This document shows, in pieces, positions 1 through 9,948 of a stretch of DNA of 64,000 nucleotides. Location: assembly GCF_001411555.2 (NCBI RefSeq), contig NC_049905.1:5270001-5334000 (forward strand), in the 5' to 3' direction. Below the pieces are notes generated by a model. That model was not told the DNA's origin, did no database searches, and saw only the letters and a program-made list of their open reading frames with translations. The DNA comes from Juglans regia (taxonomy: Eukaryota > Streptophyta > Magnoliopsida > Fagales > Juglandaceae). The position numbers and the translations under genes are program-made. Every line of letters begins with the position of its first letter. The stretch's first letter is position 1.

Positions 1-1728
1 AAAAAATACATATTGCATTTATTAATAATGAAAATTACAAATTTGACCTAAAACATACATTACAAGTCAATTATAACATTAATAGCTCACTAGTACACAC
101 ACGTGATTGTCATAATCTAGTCCAAACTATAAATTTCTACAGATCTAAAGTCTGAGAGATAGCACAACTCCTCAATACAGAGTTAATCAAACTCCATACT
201 CCGTCTAAGACAGAGTAGAGTTAACGAAACCCCACACTCCGTCTAAGATGGAGTTGAGGACACACTCTACAAATGAAAATCCAAGCGACTGTATTTTCCC
301 ATGTATTTTTAATTTTTATAATGTTTTTTGTTTTTGGATACATATATATTTATATATAAAGATATAATATCTAAATTAAATGGTATATTTTTTGACATGG
401 TTCATTAATTATTGCATATACAAGATTTATCAATCTAGGGTGTGCAATCCATGCACTTCTTTTAAAAAAAAAATGAAATTTATATTAAAAAGTAGATTTT
501 ATTTATTTGTTCACATTTTTTAAATAAAGTATGCAGAACTTGTATATTTTTAAATTGTATAAAAAAATTTTATGATCTAATTTTGAATAATTATATATAT
601 AATTTTAGACTGTGCAAATTCTGTTGACTTCAATTAAAAAAATTAAATTAAATTTCTTTACATAAATTCAAAATTTCCTATTTTTCTCAAGCAAGATTTG
701 TATTTGGCTGAACTCGTCCCTCCACTTGAAAGAAAGATGTAAAGTTGATAATTCCCCATTATGATTATATAATGCGATGTACATTGTCAGGGTCCACTAT
801 ACATCCTCTGCAAAGTGTAGGATTCCTAACATTCAGCTCCATTTTCTGTTCATTGTAAGAGCATTCTCATTGGTTTTGTCAAAATTAAAGCATGGTTAAA
901 ATTTAGATAATTTGTACAAAAAACAATTCACATTAGATTGGGTATCTCCAAAACAATTTGAATTTCCACTACAGTAATTAGCCAAATATAGAGAACCACA
1001 ATTGATTGTTTGAGGACCAACATCTGCCTGAAGATTATCTGTTGTGACTTTCCTTTTGAAATTTTACCGTGATCAGTAATATACAGCTATGGTTTGTATA
1101 AATATTTTTTACTCTTTTTTAAAAATATTAAAATTTATTATTAAAAAATTAATTTAAACTCTCAAACAAAATATATGTAATAAATAATTTAATTTTTTCA
1201 AATTTTAAAACAAAAATAATATTATAAAATAACATTTTAATAATATTTTATTCAATTTTTGTATTTCATCTTATCTCAACTAAATTTAGAAATCTCATCT
1301 CAACAAAAATAATCATTCTCAACGTTCAACGATTTCAATTCCTTGCTCTTGCACAATTGTTGATTGAGATCACAAAAAATCTACACAATTTCTTGTTATT
1401 CACACAATCTCTACACATCATATTTTTTTAATTTTTATTATTTTTTTCTTTGATAAAAAATTTGATATATGAATATTAAATAAAAGAATTGAATTAGTTT
1501 AAAAAGAATAAATTCAAAAAAATAATTAAAAAAATATTAAAAATTTTAAAAAATGTAGTGTATAGAGATTATGAGGTTACGTAACATTGCTCTAAGATAT
1601 ATATTCATAGATCTATCGACTTTGCTCCATGATTAGTACTAAAATGCTCTATCGATTCTAGTTCGAATTCATCATTGTATATAGCTAGACAACATCGTTC
1701 TTTCTAATGTCGGCTGATGACTCTGATC
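1..1728. other. AT-rich intergenic DNA without a recognised gene
   Basis: No open frame here resembles a protein. The first 270 bases hold a diverged dispersed repeat also present near the right end of the window. Around 430-620 and 1090-1320 are A/T-rich stretches like MITE families seen elsewhere in the window. The remainder is featureless A/T-rich sequence. Confidence 0.6.
42..268. repeat. Dispersed repeat, left copy
   Basis: This segment aligns in the same orientation with about 62455-62650. Both copies share, in order, a TTTGAC start, a TTAATAGCT block, a TAGTCTAGTCCA-like block, an AAGTCT-AGAGAT block and a CAGAGTTAAT...AACTCCATAC block. Divergence is high and there are small indels. 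The repeat family is not recognised; it could be a fragment of a larger transposon or LTR. Confidence 0.5.
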
Positions 1729-1730
1729 AT

Positions 1731-2091
1731 TAGGGCTGTGCTCCGACTCCGATGGAGTCGGAGTTGTCGTTTCCAACTTTCGAGCGGAATTCCGAACAGC
1801 GCTCGAGCGGAACCCATACAGATAGGTTCGCTCGACTCAGCGCTCGAGCGGAACTCATGCAGAGAGGTTCGCTCGAAGTGCGCTTGACGTGGCGCTCGAG
1901 TAGAACTCTTCCAGAGAGATTCGTTCGACTTGCACTCGACATCTCGCTCGAGCTAATGTTCAAAACGACGTCGTTTTACAGTTAAATTTTTATTTTAAAA
2001 AAAAATCAATGAATTTCGATGATTCCAATTTTATCAAAATTAAAATCGAAACGAATATCAGTCAAAAATTTGAAAATTTTGCACAGCCCTA
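1731..2091. mobile_element. hAT-like non-autonomous element (MITE) with GC-rich hairpin array
   Basis: The ends are perfect inverted repeats of at least 11 bp, TAGGGCTGTGC at 1731-1741 and GCACAGCCCTA at 2081-2091. The TAGGG start fits plant hAT elements. The flanking 8 bases (1723-1730 and 2092-2099) match at 5 of 8 positions, as expected of a decayed 8-bp target duplication. The interior is strikingly GC-rich and holds about three units of 41-53 bp from 1798 to 1950. Each unit begins with a CTCGAGCGGAAC-type arm and ends with the inverted GGTTCGCTCGA-type arm, so each can fold into a hairpin. A 16-bp perfect palindrome lies at 1962-1977. No transposase is encoded. Confidence 0.7.
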
Positions 2092-2093
2092 AT

Positions 2094-2950
2094 TATCACA
2101 GTGCTAGATCAGACTTTTTGGTATCATGATATCACGTAAAATCTTAAAATTTTAAATTGAGACACGGGAATGACAGACATAATTCACGACCATACAAACC
2201 ACGTGCGTTCACTACTTAAGTACTGTAGCTAGTCGCGTCTGCTGGACTGCTCATTCAAATCAGACAAGACAAGTCTTTGCTAGGTGGAAACAAGAGGAAG
2301 GGTTTCTTTGTTCACCGATCTCGTTTTATTTTTATAATTTTCGGTTAATTTATCTCATTTTATTATTATAATTTTTTTAAAATTTTATATAAAATAAAAT
2401 AAAATTTTAAATTTTTTAAATTTTAAAATAAAAATATTATTAAAAAAATATATTCTAATAATATTTAATTTAACTTTTTAATTTGAATTTTAAAATTATA
2501 TGAATAGTAATGAAATATTTTAAATTAATATATTTATTAGATTTTGGGATAAATAAGAAAATAATTTGAATAAAAATAATAAAAACTATTTGAATATAAT
2601 TTTTTTAATATAATTTTTATTTTAAATTAACTTGAAAACGTTGTTATGTTATATTGATTTTTATGTTTTGTTTTAAAATTTGTAAAAATTCTATTAATTT
2701 TTGTGCAGTTTGAATAATGATTAAATAAAAAAATTTTGAAATTTAAAATTTAAAAATAAAAAATATTGTATTTGAATGATATTTGTGCATAAATGAAATT
2801 ACTTACGAGAAGTTTTGATAATTTTGATAGTTATGTTTATCATTGATCTATTGCCAAACGAGTCCTAGGATAGGTTTGGATATTATTTTATATAAAATAT
2901 TTAGAAAATTTTAATATAACATAAGATTAAATGAGGTGTCTTTTATCAAA
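2094..2950. other. Intergenic DNA upstream of the glycosyltransferase gene
   Basis: This stretch holds A/T-rich MITE-like sequence (about 2310-2860, the family with TCTCATTTTATT...AAATTTTAAA blocks) and no gene. The last part, after about 2870, is the proximal promoter of the downstream gene. Confidence 0.5.
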
Positions 2951-2960
2951 ACTGATAGTC

Positions 2961-2968
2961 TATAAATG
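2961..2968 (+). promoter_or_regulatory. Putative TATA box of the UGT74-like gene
   Basis: TATAAATG lies 93 bases before the ATG at 3054, which would leave a 5'UTR of about 60 bases. Placement is inferred from motif and spacing only. Confidence 0.45.
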
Positions 2969-3053
2969 GTGTACTTGGTGCCCTAATCTATTACCACATA
3001 AACAGAAACGTACAGAGTGAGAGAGAAAGATCTAGAGTTGTGTATAAGAGAAA

Positions 3054-4519
3054 ATGGAGAAGGAAACGAGTGCACACAGATCAGCTCATTGCTTAGTCTT
3101 ATCGTATCCAACCCAAGGCCACATTAATCCTATGCTCGAATTCTCCAAGCGTTTAGAGCACAAAGGAGTGAAAGCTACACTGGTTACCACCTCCTCCATT
3201 TCCAAGACCATTCATAAAGCTGAAAGCTCAAATATTGCTCTCGAGACCATCTCCGATGGCTACGATGAAGGCGGCATAAAGCAAGCAGAGAGCATTCCAG
3301 CCTATTTGGAGCGCTTTTGGAGAGTTGGGTCTCAAACTCTGGTCGAGCTCCTCGAGAAACTTTCTGCCTCAGGCTCTCCTGTTGATTGTATTGTTTATGA
3401 TTCTTTCTTGCCTTGGGCTTTAGACATAGCCAAGAAGTTTGGGTTAGTCGGTGCAGTGTTTTTCACTCAGTCTTGTGCCGTCGATAACATATTTTACCAT
3501 GTTCACGAAGGATTGCTGAAACTCCCTCTTTCAGAGCCTGAGATTTTGCTTCCTGGTTTGCCACCACTCGAACCTCAGGACATGCCTTCCTTCATTTATG
3601 ATTTGAAATCTTACCCAGCTTTCTTTGACATGCTTGTGAAACAATTCTCCAACGTTGACAAAGCCGATTGGGTCCTTTGCAACACGTTTTATGAGCTGGA
3701 ACAAGAGGTAATTAATTAAGCAAGTCCTGCTCTTTTTTGGCTTGCAACGATTGATCTTTTTCCTGAATTTCTTTGCAGGCGGTGGATTGGATGGCAAAGA
3801 TATGGCCATTGAAGACCGTAGGACCAACGATACCATCTATGTTCTTGGACAAACGTATTGAAGACGACAGAGACTACGGTTTCAGCATCTTCAAACCAAA
3901 CACCGATGCATGCATGAAGTGGCTAAAAGATCGTCCACAAGGGTCGGTTGTCTATGTTTCTTTCGGGAGTATGGCCGTCCTTGAAGCTGAGCAAATGCAA
4001 GAAATAGCTTGGGGTTTGAGGATGAGCAACAGCAGTTTCTTGTGGGTTGTCAGGGCCTCAGAAGAAGCAAAGCTCCCAGAAAACTTCGTGGAGGAGATGT
4101 CGGAGAAGGGATTGGTGCTTCAATGGTGTCCTCAGCTGGAGATCTTAAATCACGAGGCAGTGGGATGCTTTGTGACACACTGTGGGTGGAACTCTACGTT
4201 GGAGGCCCTGAGCTTTGGTGTTCCAATGGTGGCAGTGCCGCAATGGACAGATCAAAGCACGAATGCTAAGTTTATTATGGATGTTTGGAAGATGGGATTG
4301 AAAGCTCCAGTTGATGAGAAAGGGTTAGTCAGGAGAGAGGCTGCAGAACATTGCATAAGGGAAATATTGGAGGGAGAGAGAGGAAAAGAGATAAAAAAGA
4401 ATGCCTTCAAATGGAGGAAAATCGCCAAAGAGGCTGTTGACCAAGGTGGAAGTTCTGATAAAAACATTGAAGAATTTGTGGCTAAATTGGTTCTTCATTC
4501 CCAAGTCCTATTGCCTTGA
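3054..4519 (+). CDS. UGT74: UDP-glycosyltransferase, UGT74 clade
   Basis: Two exons, 3054-3707 and 3779-4519, are joined in phase 0 across a 71-bp GT-AG intron and give 464 residues, normal for family 1 UGTs. The N-terminal acceptor domain carries the catalytic His at residue 23 in YPTQGHINP and the partner Asp at about 116 (VYDSFLPW). The 44-residue PSPG sugar-donor box runs from Trp334 to Gln377. It contains HCGWNST and ends in Gln, the residue usually linked to UDP-glucose use. Overall similarity is to the UGT74 group (74E/74F types), cytosolic enzymes that glucosylate small carboxylic acids such as salicylate, or auxin-related acids such as indole-butyrate. The actual acceptor cannot be read from sequence. 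No frame breaks are seen. Reading through the intron would give a stop after three codons, so splicing is required. Confidence 0.93.
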
Positions 4520-5180
4520 TCTTCACTCTCTTTTCCTAAGTTGTAGTAGTTTCTTGTATCCATTATCAATTGTGACGTAATAATTCTGGCTTGATGTTAA
4601 TATCTCTCGATCTAATGGTTCGAAATCAGTCATTAGTCGTATCAGTATTTCTTAAGAGTTTTTTCTGTCTAAACTTTTTGAAAAATGTTAGTTTTTCTGT
4701 ATAAATATATCGTAAAAGTAAATTTGTAAATTAATATAATTTAACGTAATATATTAAATTGTAAAATTATTTTTATTATAAAGTAATTTTTTAAAAGAAT
4801 TTTGTTATACAAAAGTCGGTGTATTAGTATAGCACTTATAGTGGAATTTATTATAATTTTAAAAAATTAAAATATTAATAATTTTTTAGCGTAATTGATA
4901 TAAAAAGCTTTCATATCAGTGATGTATTAGGTATGTTGAAATAAGATTTTTAAATAGATTTTTTCTTTTTGAGATTACGCATCAAATTTAAGTTGTTCTA
5001 AGTGATGAGAGAGCAATATTATAGCACTCTTGAATCAAAGTTGTTTTTCCTAATCATTTTGGGATTAATTCCAAACATGTTTACCAATTCTTGGCCCACC
5101 CCAAAAAGAATCATGCTCCACTATATATAATATGAGTTGTTTTGAGTTCTCTCCCCATTTTTTTTTTCTACCAATTAGAT

Positions 5181-5379
5181 TATGTTTGGGTGGAGAGCTC
5201 ATCTCAGCCTATCTCAATCTAATTATTGATGAGATTTATTATTTTTTTAATTTCTCATAAAAAATTAAATATATTTCAACTTATTTTATATATTCAAACA
5301 CATTTCAATGAGATTTACAAAATATTATTATTCATCAATAAACTCAAATCATCTGAAAGTATCTCAGCACCCAAACATA
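5181..5379. mobile_element. MITE of about 199 bp with TATGTTTGGGTG termini
   Basis: The left end TATGTTTGGGTG (5181-5192) is perfectly inverted at 5368-5379. Subterminal CTCATCTCA / TATCTCAG blocks extend the inverted repeat imperfectly. The interior is A/T-rich and non-coding. Target duplication was not resolved. Confidence 0.6.
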
Positions 5380-5402
5380 GCTTATTTTAATTTCTAAATT
5401 TA

Positions 5403-5752
5403 GGATTTGTTTGGATGTTGAGATGGTTTCATCTAATCCAATCTCATCTCATTCTCATCACATATCATCATCTAAACAACATTCAAACATATACTTTTTA
5501 AATTTAAATTTTCAACTAATCTTTAAAGCTTTCCCAAACTTTCAAATAAACACAAAAAATAATTTAAAATTTTTAAATTCTAAAACAAAAATTATATTAA
5601 AAAATTATATTCTAATAATATTTTAACTTTATAATATTTTTATTCAACTTTTTTTCTATCCTTCTCAAAATCTTATAAAATATCTTAGCTCAAAGAATTT
5701 TATTACTATTTACAGATATTTCATCTCATCTCATTTTCCAAACGTCTCTAAG
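5403..5752. mobile_element. MITE of about 350 bp, GTTTGGATGTTGAGATG family
   Basis: The left end has GTTTGGATGTTGAGATG. The right end carries the inverted ATTTCATCTCATCTCATTTTCCAAAC-type sequence. Similar left, right or internal blocks occur at about 2310-2660, 19290-19560, 23880-24010, 35900-36115, 39090-39360, 41020-41350, 49080-49390, 50210-50330, 54390-54590 and 55960-56120. This is the most abundant repeat family in the window. Confidence 0.6.
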
Positions 5753-6106
5753 CTTAATCTTGTATGGTCACACTTTGATCATGTAGAACACAACTTCCAA
5801 AATACCTAGAGCTATACACACACTACGCGTATGCCCCTTGTACATAGCATCAACGAGAAAAAAGTATACCAGACGGTAAAATCTTTTCATAAAAATAGAT
5901 TATAGTAGCAATTTATTTAAAAAATGAAAAATTAAGTAAAATATTCTTATAAATAAAGAAACATCATCATCTCATAACAACGTGTATAAAAAAAAGTGTC
6001 AAAAAACTCTTCAAAAATAGATTCTGAACAGCAGTATATACATGGTAAAAGTTTTTAAGTTAAAAACTTAAAAAAAGGGTTATATATAAATAAATAAATA
6101 AATAAA

Positions 6107-6108
6107 TA

Positions 6109-6142
<34 letters not shown>
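6107..6142. repeat. (TA)n microsatellite
   Basis: Almost uninterrupted TA dinucleotides, preceded by a TAAA-repeat run from about 6086. Other TA runs lie at about 21796-21830, 39539-39564, 54921-54941 and 59798-59823. Confidence 0.9.
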
Positions 6143-6145
<3 letters not shown>

Positions 6146-6831
6146 CAAGGGAAATATATATCTAGAACTGTAGTTGTTTATTAAGTTACTCCATGGATGA
6201 AGGGGACATTGAATGATCTCTTATGCCGTTGTTGCTGGACTCCATCTAGTTTTGTACCAATGTGTATGATCTATTCTTCTCTTAAGCCTTTATTATAATG
6301 GTTTGTAGATACGGTAAATGTTCTTATATGAAATAAATTTAGAATTTTAGAAAATCTTAGAGAAAAATAATGCTATAAATATTTATTTTAAATCTAGTGG
6401 ATGATTTTTAAATTGATCAAGTGTTTGAAAATCTTTCAAATATTTTAAAAGTCTAAAATTATTTTAAATGGGTATTTTTGTTTTAATGAACCAAGCCTTT
6501 TTTTAAAAGTCTCTTAAAATTTAATAACCTAAAAATAATATAGTTTTAAAATGTTATTTTATTTAAATGATTTTGTTTTTTTAGAAATATTATTTAATGT
6601 TCATCGTTTTATTTTATGTTAAAAACTCTACTTACTTAAATGATTTTATATCTCCTAAGAATTATTTATTAAAATTTATCATTTTATTTTATGATCAAGA
6701 ATAAAAAAAAAATTTAAAAATTTAGTGTATTTCCCTTTCCTACATATTTTCTCTATTTCTTCCTCTCTTATTTCTCTATATATTATTTTCACCTTAAATT
6801 AAAAATAGACACGTGTAGGGCTAGGATCGAA

Positions 6832-7849
6832 TTGCCCAAAAGTCTAATTCCCCTTCTCCCTTTCTTTCTTTCCCTTTTCCCTCTCTCTCCCCTTGCCATC
6901 CTCCTCTCCCCCCTCTTCCCTTCTCTCACTCCATCGACCTCCATCGCTGTCGATAGCTCCATCTCCCACTGCCGCTACGCCTCTCTCTCTCTCTCTCTCT
7001 CTCGATCTCTCTTGTCCCCTTTGCATCTCACCCCGTCGACTTCTCTCTTTTCTCTCACGGTAGCTCCAGCAACGTCATGCACCGCCTCCAGCCATCGCCA
7101 GCAGTTTGGGCTTGACCTTGGGCTACGATTGGTTGAGTAGGGGTGGTCTTGGGCATCCGACAGGAGTACTTACTAGGCCTACTACTGGTTGAAGGAGTAG
7201 GAGCATTTGGTTGCGATGGCCCCAACCACCACGAGCAGCAGTGGCGTGACCTTGGGCTGGTTGAGGGAATAGGGGCGTTTGGTCTGGATGGTGCTCGATT
7301 TGCTCATGTACGATAAAATTGGTTGAGGGAGGTGGGGCTTGGGCGTGACCTTGGGCTACGACTGCTAGACTGTACGTAGAAGAAGCTATCGGTGCAGGAG
7401 ACTGTGGTTGAACCCAGAAAGACCGTGTTGCCACCATCGTTTCCCTGTTTGTCCGACCCTGAACTGCAAGTCGCGTTGCCTCACGCTATTAAGCTCTTCT
7501 CTCTATGTGATGTTGGTTGAGTAAGATGAGTTTGACGGCGGACCTTGGATTGAGACAAGGCGAGGCTACGACGAGGCTGGCAGTTGGTGAGAGGGAGAGA
7601 AGAAAATGCAGAAACAGGGACAAAATCGGCATTTGTTGACAAAACGAGGGACATGTAGAAAACAATTAGTGGACGAAAAATTACTGTTCATAATAGCCAG
7701 TCAGGGACAAAACCATAATAATAACCGGCCATAGTGCCATACATTGGCATAAATGGAATAAAACTGTAAAATTAAAATACTATTAATTCCTATTTATATA
7801 CTGATAACCGCTTTTAATATATAAGATATATATATTTTTTGTTTTTTCT
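6832..7849. other. Low-complexity C/T-rich then G-rich intergenic stretch
   Basis: From 6840 to about 7040 the plus strand is C/T-rich, with a (CT)n run near 6981-7003. Open frames here on either strand are low-complexity Pro/Ser/Leu or Arg/Glu strings, not recognisable proteins. From 7130 to 7440 phrases such as GACCTTGGGCT recur several times, suggesting degenerate short duplications. No gene is called. Confidence 0.45.
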
Positions 7850-9728
7850 CTAAGCAGCTGGCTGGTAGGAGAATTCGGGAAGTGTTGGCTAAACTGGTTT
7901 TCTGAAGGTCACTTTCCTTTCACATATTTGGGGACTCCAATAGTGGATGGTCGTCTACAAATTAAACATTTTATGCCTTTGTTGGAGAGTAGAAAAGAAA
8001 TTATTGGGATGGAAAAGTATATTATTGTTGCGAGAGGGAATATTGGTTTTGTTGTGTCATGTTCTTTCTAGCTTACCCATTCACTTAATTTCGATATTAC
8101 AGGTTCCTAAAGCTATAATTTGAAAGATGAATGGGCTCTTTGCTATTTTTTCTAGGAGGAGCAAGGTGATAGAGGTAAGTGGCATTGGAGAGCTTGGAAG
8201 AAGCTGTGCTTTCCAATGGAGGAAGGCAAAATTGGGGTGAAAAATTTAGATGAGGTACAAAGATCTCTGTTTTTAAAATTTGGATTTGAACTTGTTAACT
8301 CAAGAATCGCTTTGGATGGAATTTTTTAAGCTAAATATGTTTAATCAGGGCATGTTTCCTTGTGCCTTGATGATGTCAAGGGGTCAGTGTTTTGGAGACG
8401 GTAGGGGTTGCCACTACTTTTGCAAAATTCTAGATGGAAGGTGCATGAGGGATCAATATCTTTATACTTTGATAATTTTATGGAGCAAGGGCTGTTGTGT
8501 AAAGAGGTTGTTGAGTTGGTTGAACCAAGTATTAAAGTTAAGGAATTGTTTGTGAATGATCGGTGGGATGTGGATCATCTTGAGATGTGGTTGGGGGAAC
8601 AAAGAGCAAGTGATGTTATGTTGCAAGTGGGCTCTTTAAAAAAATGAGAAAGACATGTTGATATGGCTACCTGAAAAAATGGGGTGTTTACAACAAAGTT
8701 GGCATGAGAAGTTCTAAGGATTGAGATGCTAAGGCTTGTTTGAGCAAGATGGATATGGTACGAACTTTTGCCAAAAAAATGTCTATTTGTATGTGGAAAA
8801 TTATGTTTGGTTGCTTAAGTGTGGATAAACAGGTGCGTTCACTGGGATTTCGTATAGCCTCTCGGTGTAATTGTTGTGTGGAGGGTCATGAGGAGGATTT
8901 GCAACATGTTCTTGGCAAATGTGAATTTGCATTGGAAATCTAGAAAAAAGTCTCGAGCGAGGTGGGAGTTCCTTTCTTGGCACAACAAGCTTGGATTGAT
9001 AGAGTACAGTTATGGTTTGCTAGAGCTGCTAGACAATCTCAACTGGGCATCTTAATGGGTTTGATCCCTATTGTGGTTATATGGAGAGTGTGGCAAAGGA
9101 GGTGTGTTGCGCGCATGGAGGGAAAACAAGAAATTGTTCAACAAGTTTGGAGCTTGAAGCCGAAATCTCCAAGGTAAAAAAATTGTCTGAACGTGATTTA
9201 CAATTATTGCATCATTTGGACATCCCAGTTGTGGATTCGAGGCCTTCCAAAGCATTTGTAGTCCGCTAGTTGAGGCCTTCTTTTGGGAAGCTGAAACTGA
9301 ACTTAGATGGTAGCTCTTTCAGGAATCCATGACCAGCTAGAGAATGGGGAATTCTTTGGAATCATGAAGCAAGGTTTGGGTTTGCTTTCTCAAAATTCTT
9401 TAGTTCTTGCACTAATAATGAAGCTGAGTTTCGGGCAATTGTAGAGGGAATAAAATTCTACCGTCAGTTGGGTTATTCTTTCATTGAGATAGAATGTGAT
9501 TCTTTGATTGTGGTTTCTTGGTTGGTGAATAGAGTTTGTACAGTGTGGTCTTTATGGGATTTCTAGGACCAATTGATGAGCTTGTTGGAGGGTATTGATT
9601 TCTCTATCAAGCATTTTTTTAGAGAAGTGAATAAAGTGGTCGATGAATTGGCTAAAACTGGTGCGTTAGGGGAGGATTCTTTATTTTTAGATGTTGCGGA
9701 GTTGCAACGTGAGGTAAGAGGTTTGTAA
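7850..9728 (+). pseudogene. Broken non-LTR (LINE) retrotransposon: RT end, zf-RVT and RNase H remnants
   Basis: Translated pieces lie in the order of a plant L1-type ORF2. About 7905-8000 reads like the end of reverse transcriptase (FPFTYLGTPIVDGR). About 8170-8280 reads like the connecting region (WHWRAWKKLCFP). About 8740-8950 is a zf-RVT-like segment with CNCC and EEDLQHVLGKCEFA. About 9268-9728 is an RNase H-like domain with LNLDGSS, NNEAEFRAIVEGI, IECDS and VVDELAKTG. Frames shift several times, and in-frame stops interrupt the RNase H part, for example a TGA and a TAG where Gly and Trp are expected. The 5' half, including the endonuclease, is missing. The 3' end runs into a TA/GT microsatellite, a common LINE tail site. 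It cannot be functional. Confidence 0.85.
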
Positions 9729-9885
9729 AGATTAGATGAAGTGGGTATGACATATGTAAGGTGTTGGTCATAGTTCGGTGTTGAGTTTAAATTTGGTTTG
9801 TAAAGGGAGGTTTTAATTGTTATAGGATTTTCTTCCGCTATAAGTGAGGCTTAATAAAGTTTATGGAGATTCCGTCCTTGTTTTT

Positions 9886-9888
<3 letters not shown>

Positions 9889-9947
<59 letters not shown>
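9889..9947. repeat. Compound (TA)n(GT)n microsatellite
   Basis: About 15 TA units (9889-9918) are followed directly by about 14 GT units (9919-9947), immediately 3' of the LINE remnant. Confidence 0.95.

Positions 9948-9948
<1 letters not shown>

Larger units (their letters stand above)
4520..6831. other. Intergenic DNA with MITEs and simple repeats
   Basis: Just after the UGT stop is probable 3'UTR. Around 4690-4800 is a fragment of the AAATAAATTTATAAATT...TATTTTATAATAAAAAT dispersed MITE family. Two complete-looking MITEs (listed separately) occupy 5181-5752. The rest is A/T-rich with no coding signal. Confidence 0.55.

Noticed and set aside
3708..3778. Early stop in the UGT gene as evidence of a pseudogene
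   Set aside because: The stop lies in a 71-bp intron with good GT-AG sites; splicing restores a full-length family member.
6832..7437. Pro/Ser/Leu-rich frames as a possible secreted protein gene
   Set aside because: The sequence is simple C/T repeat with no conserved motif, splice structure or homologue that I recognise.
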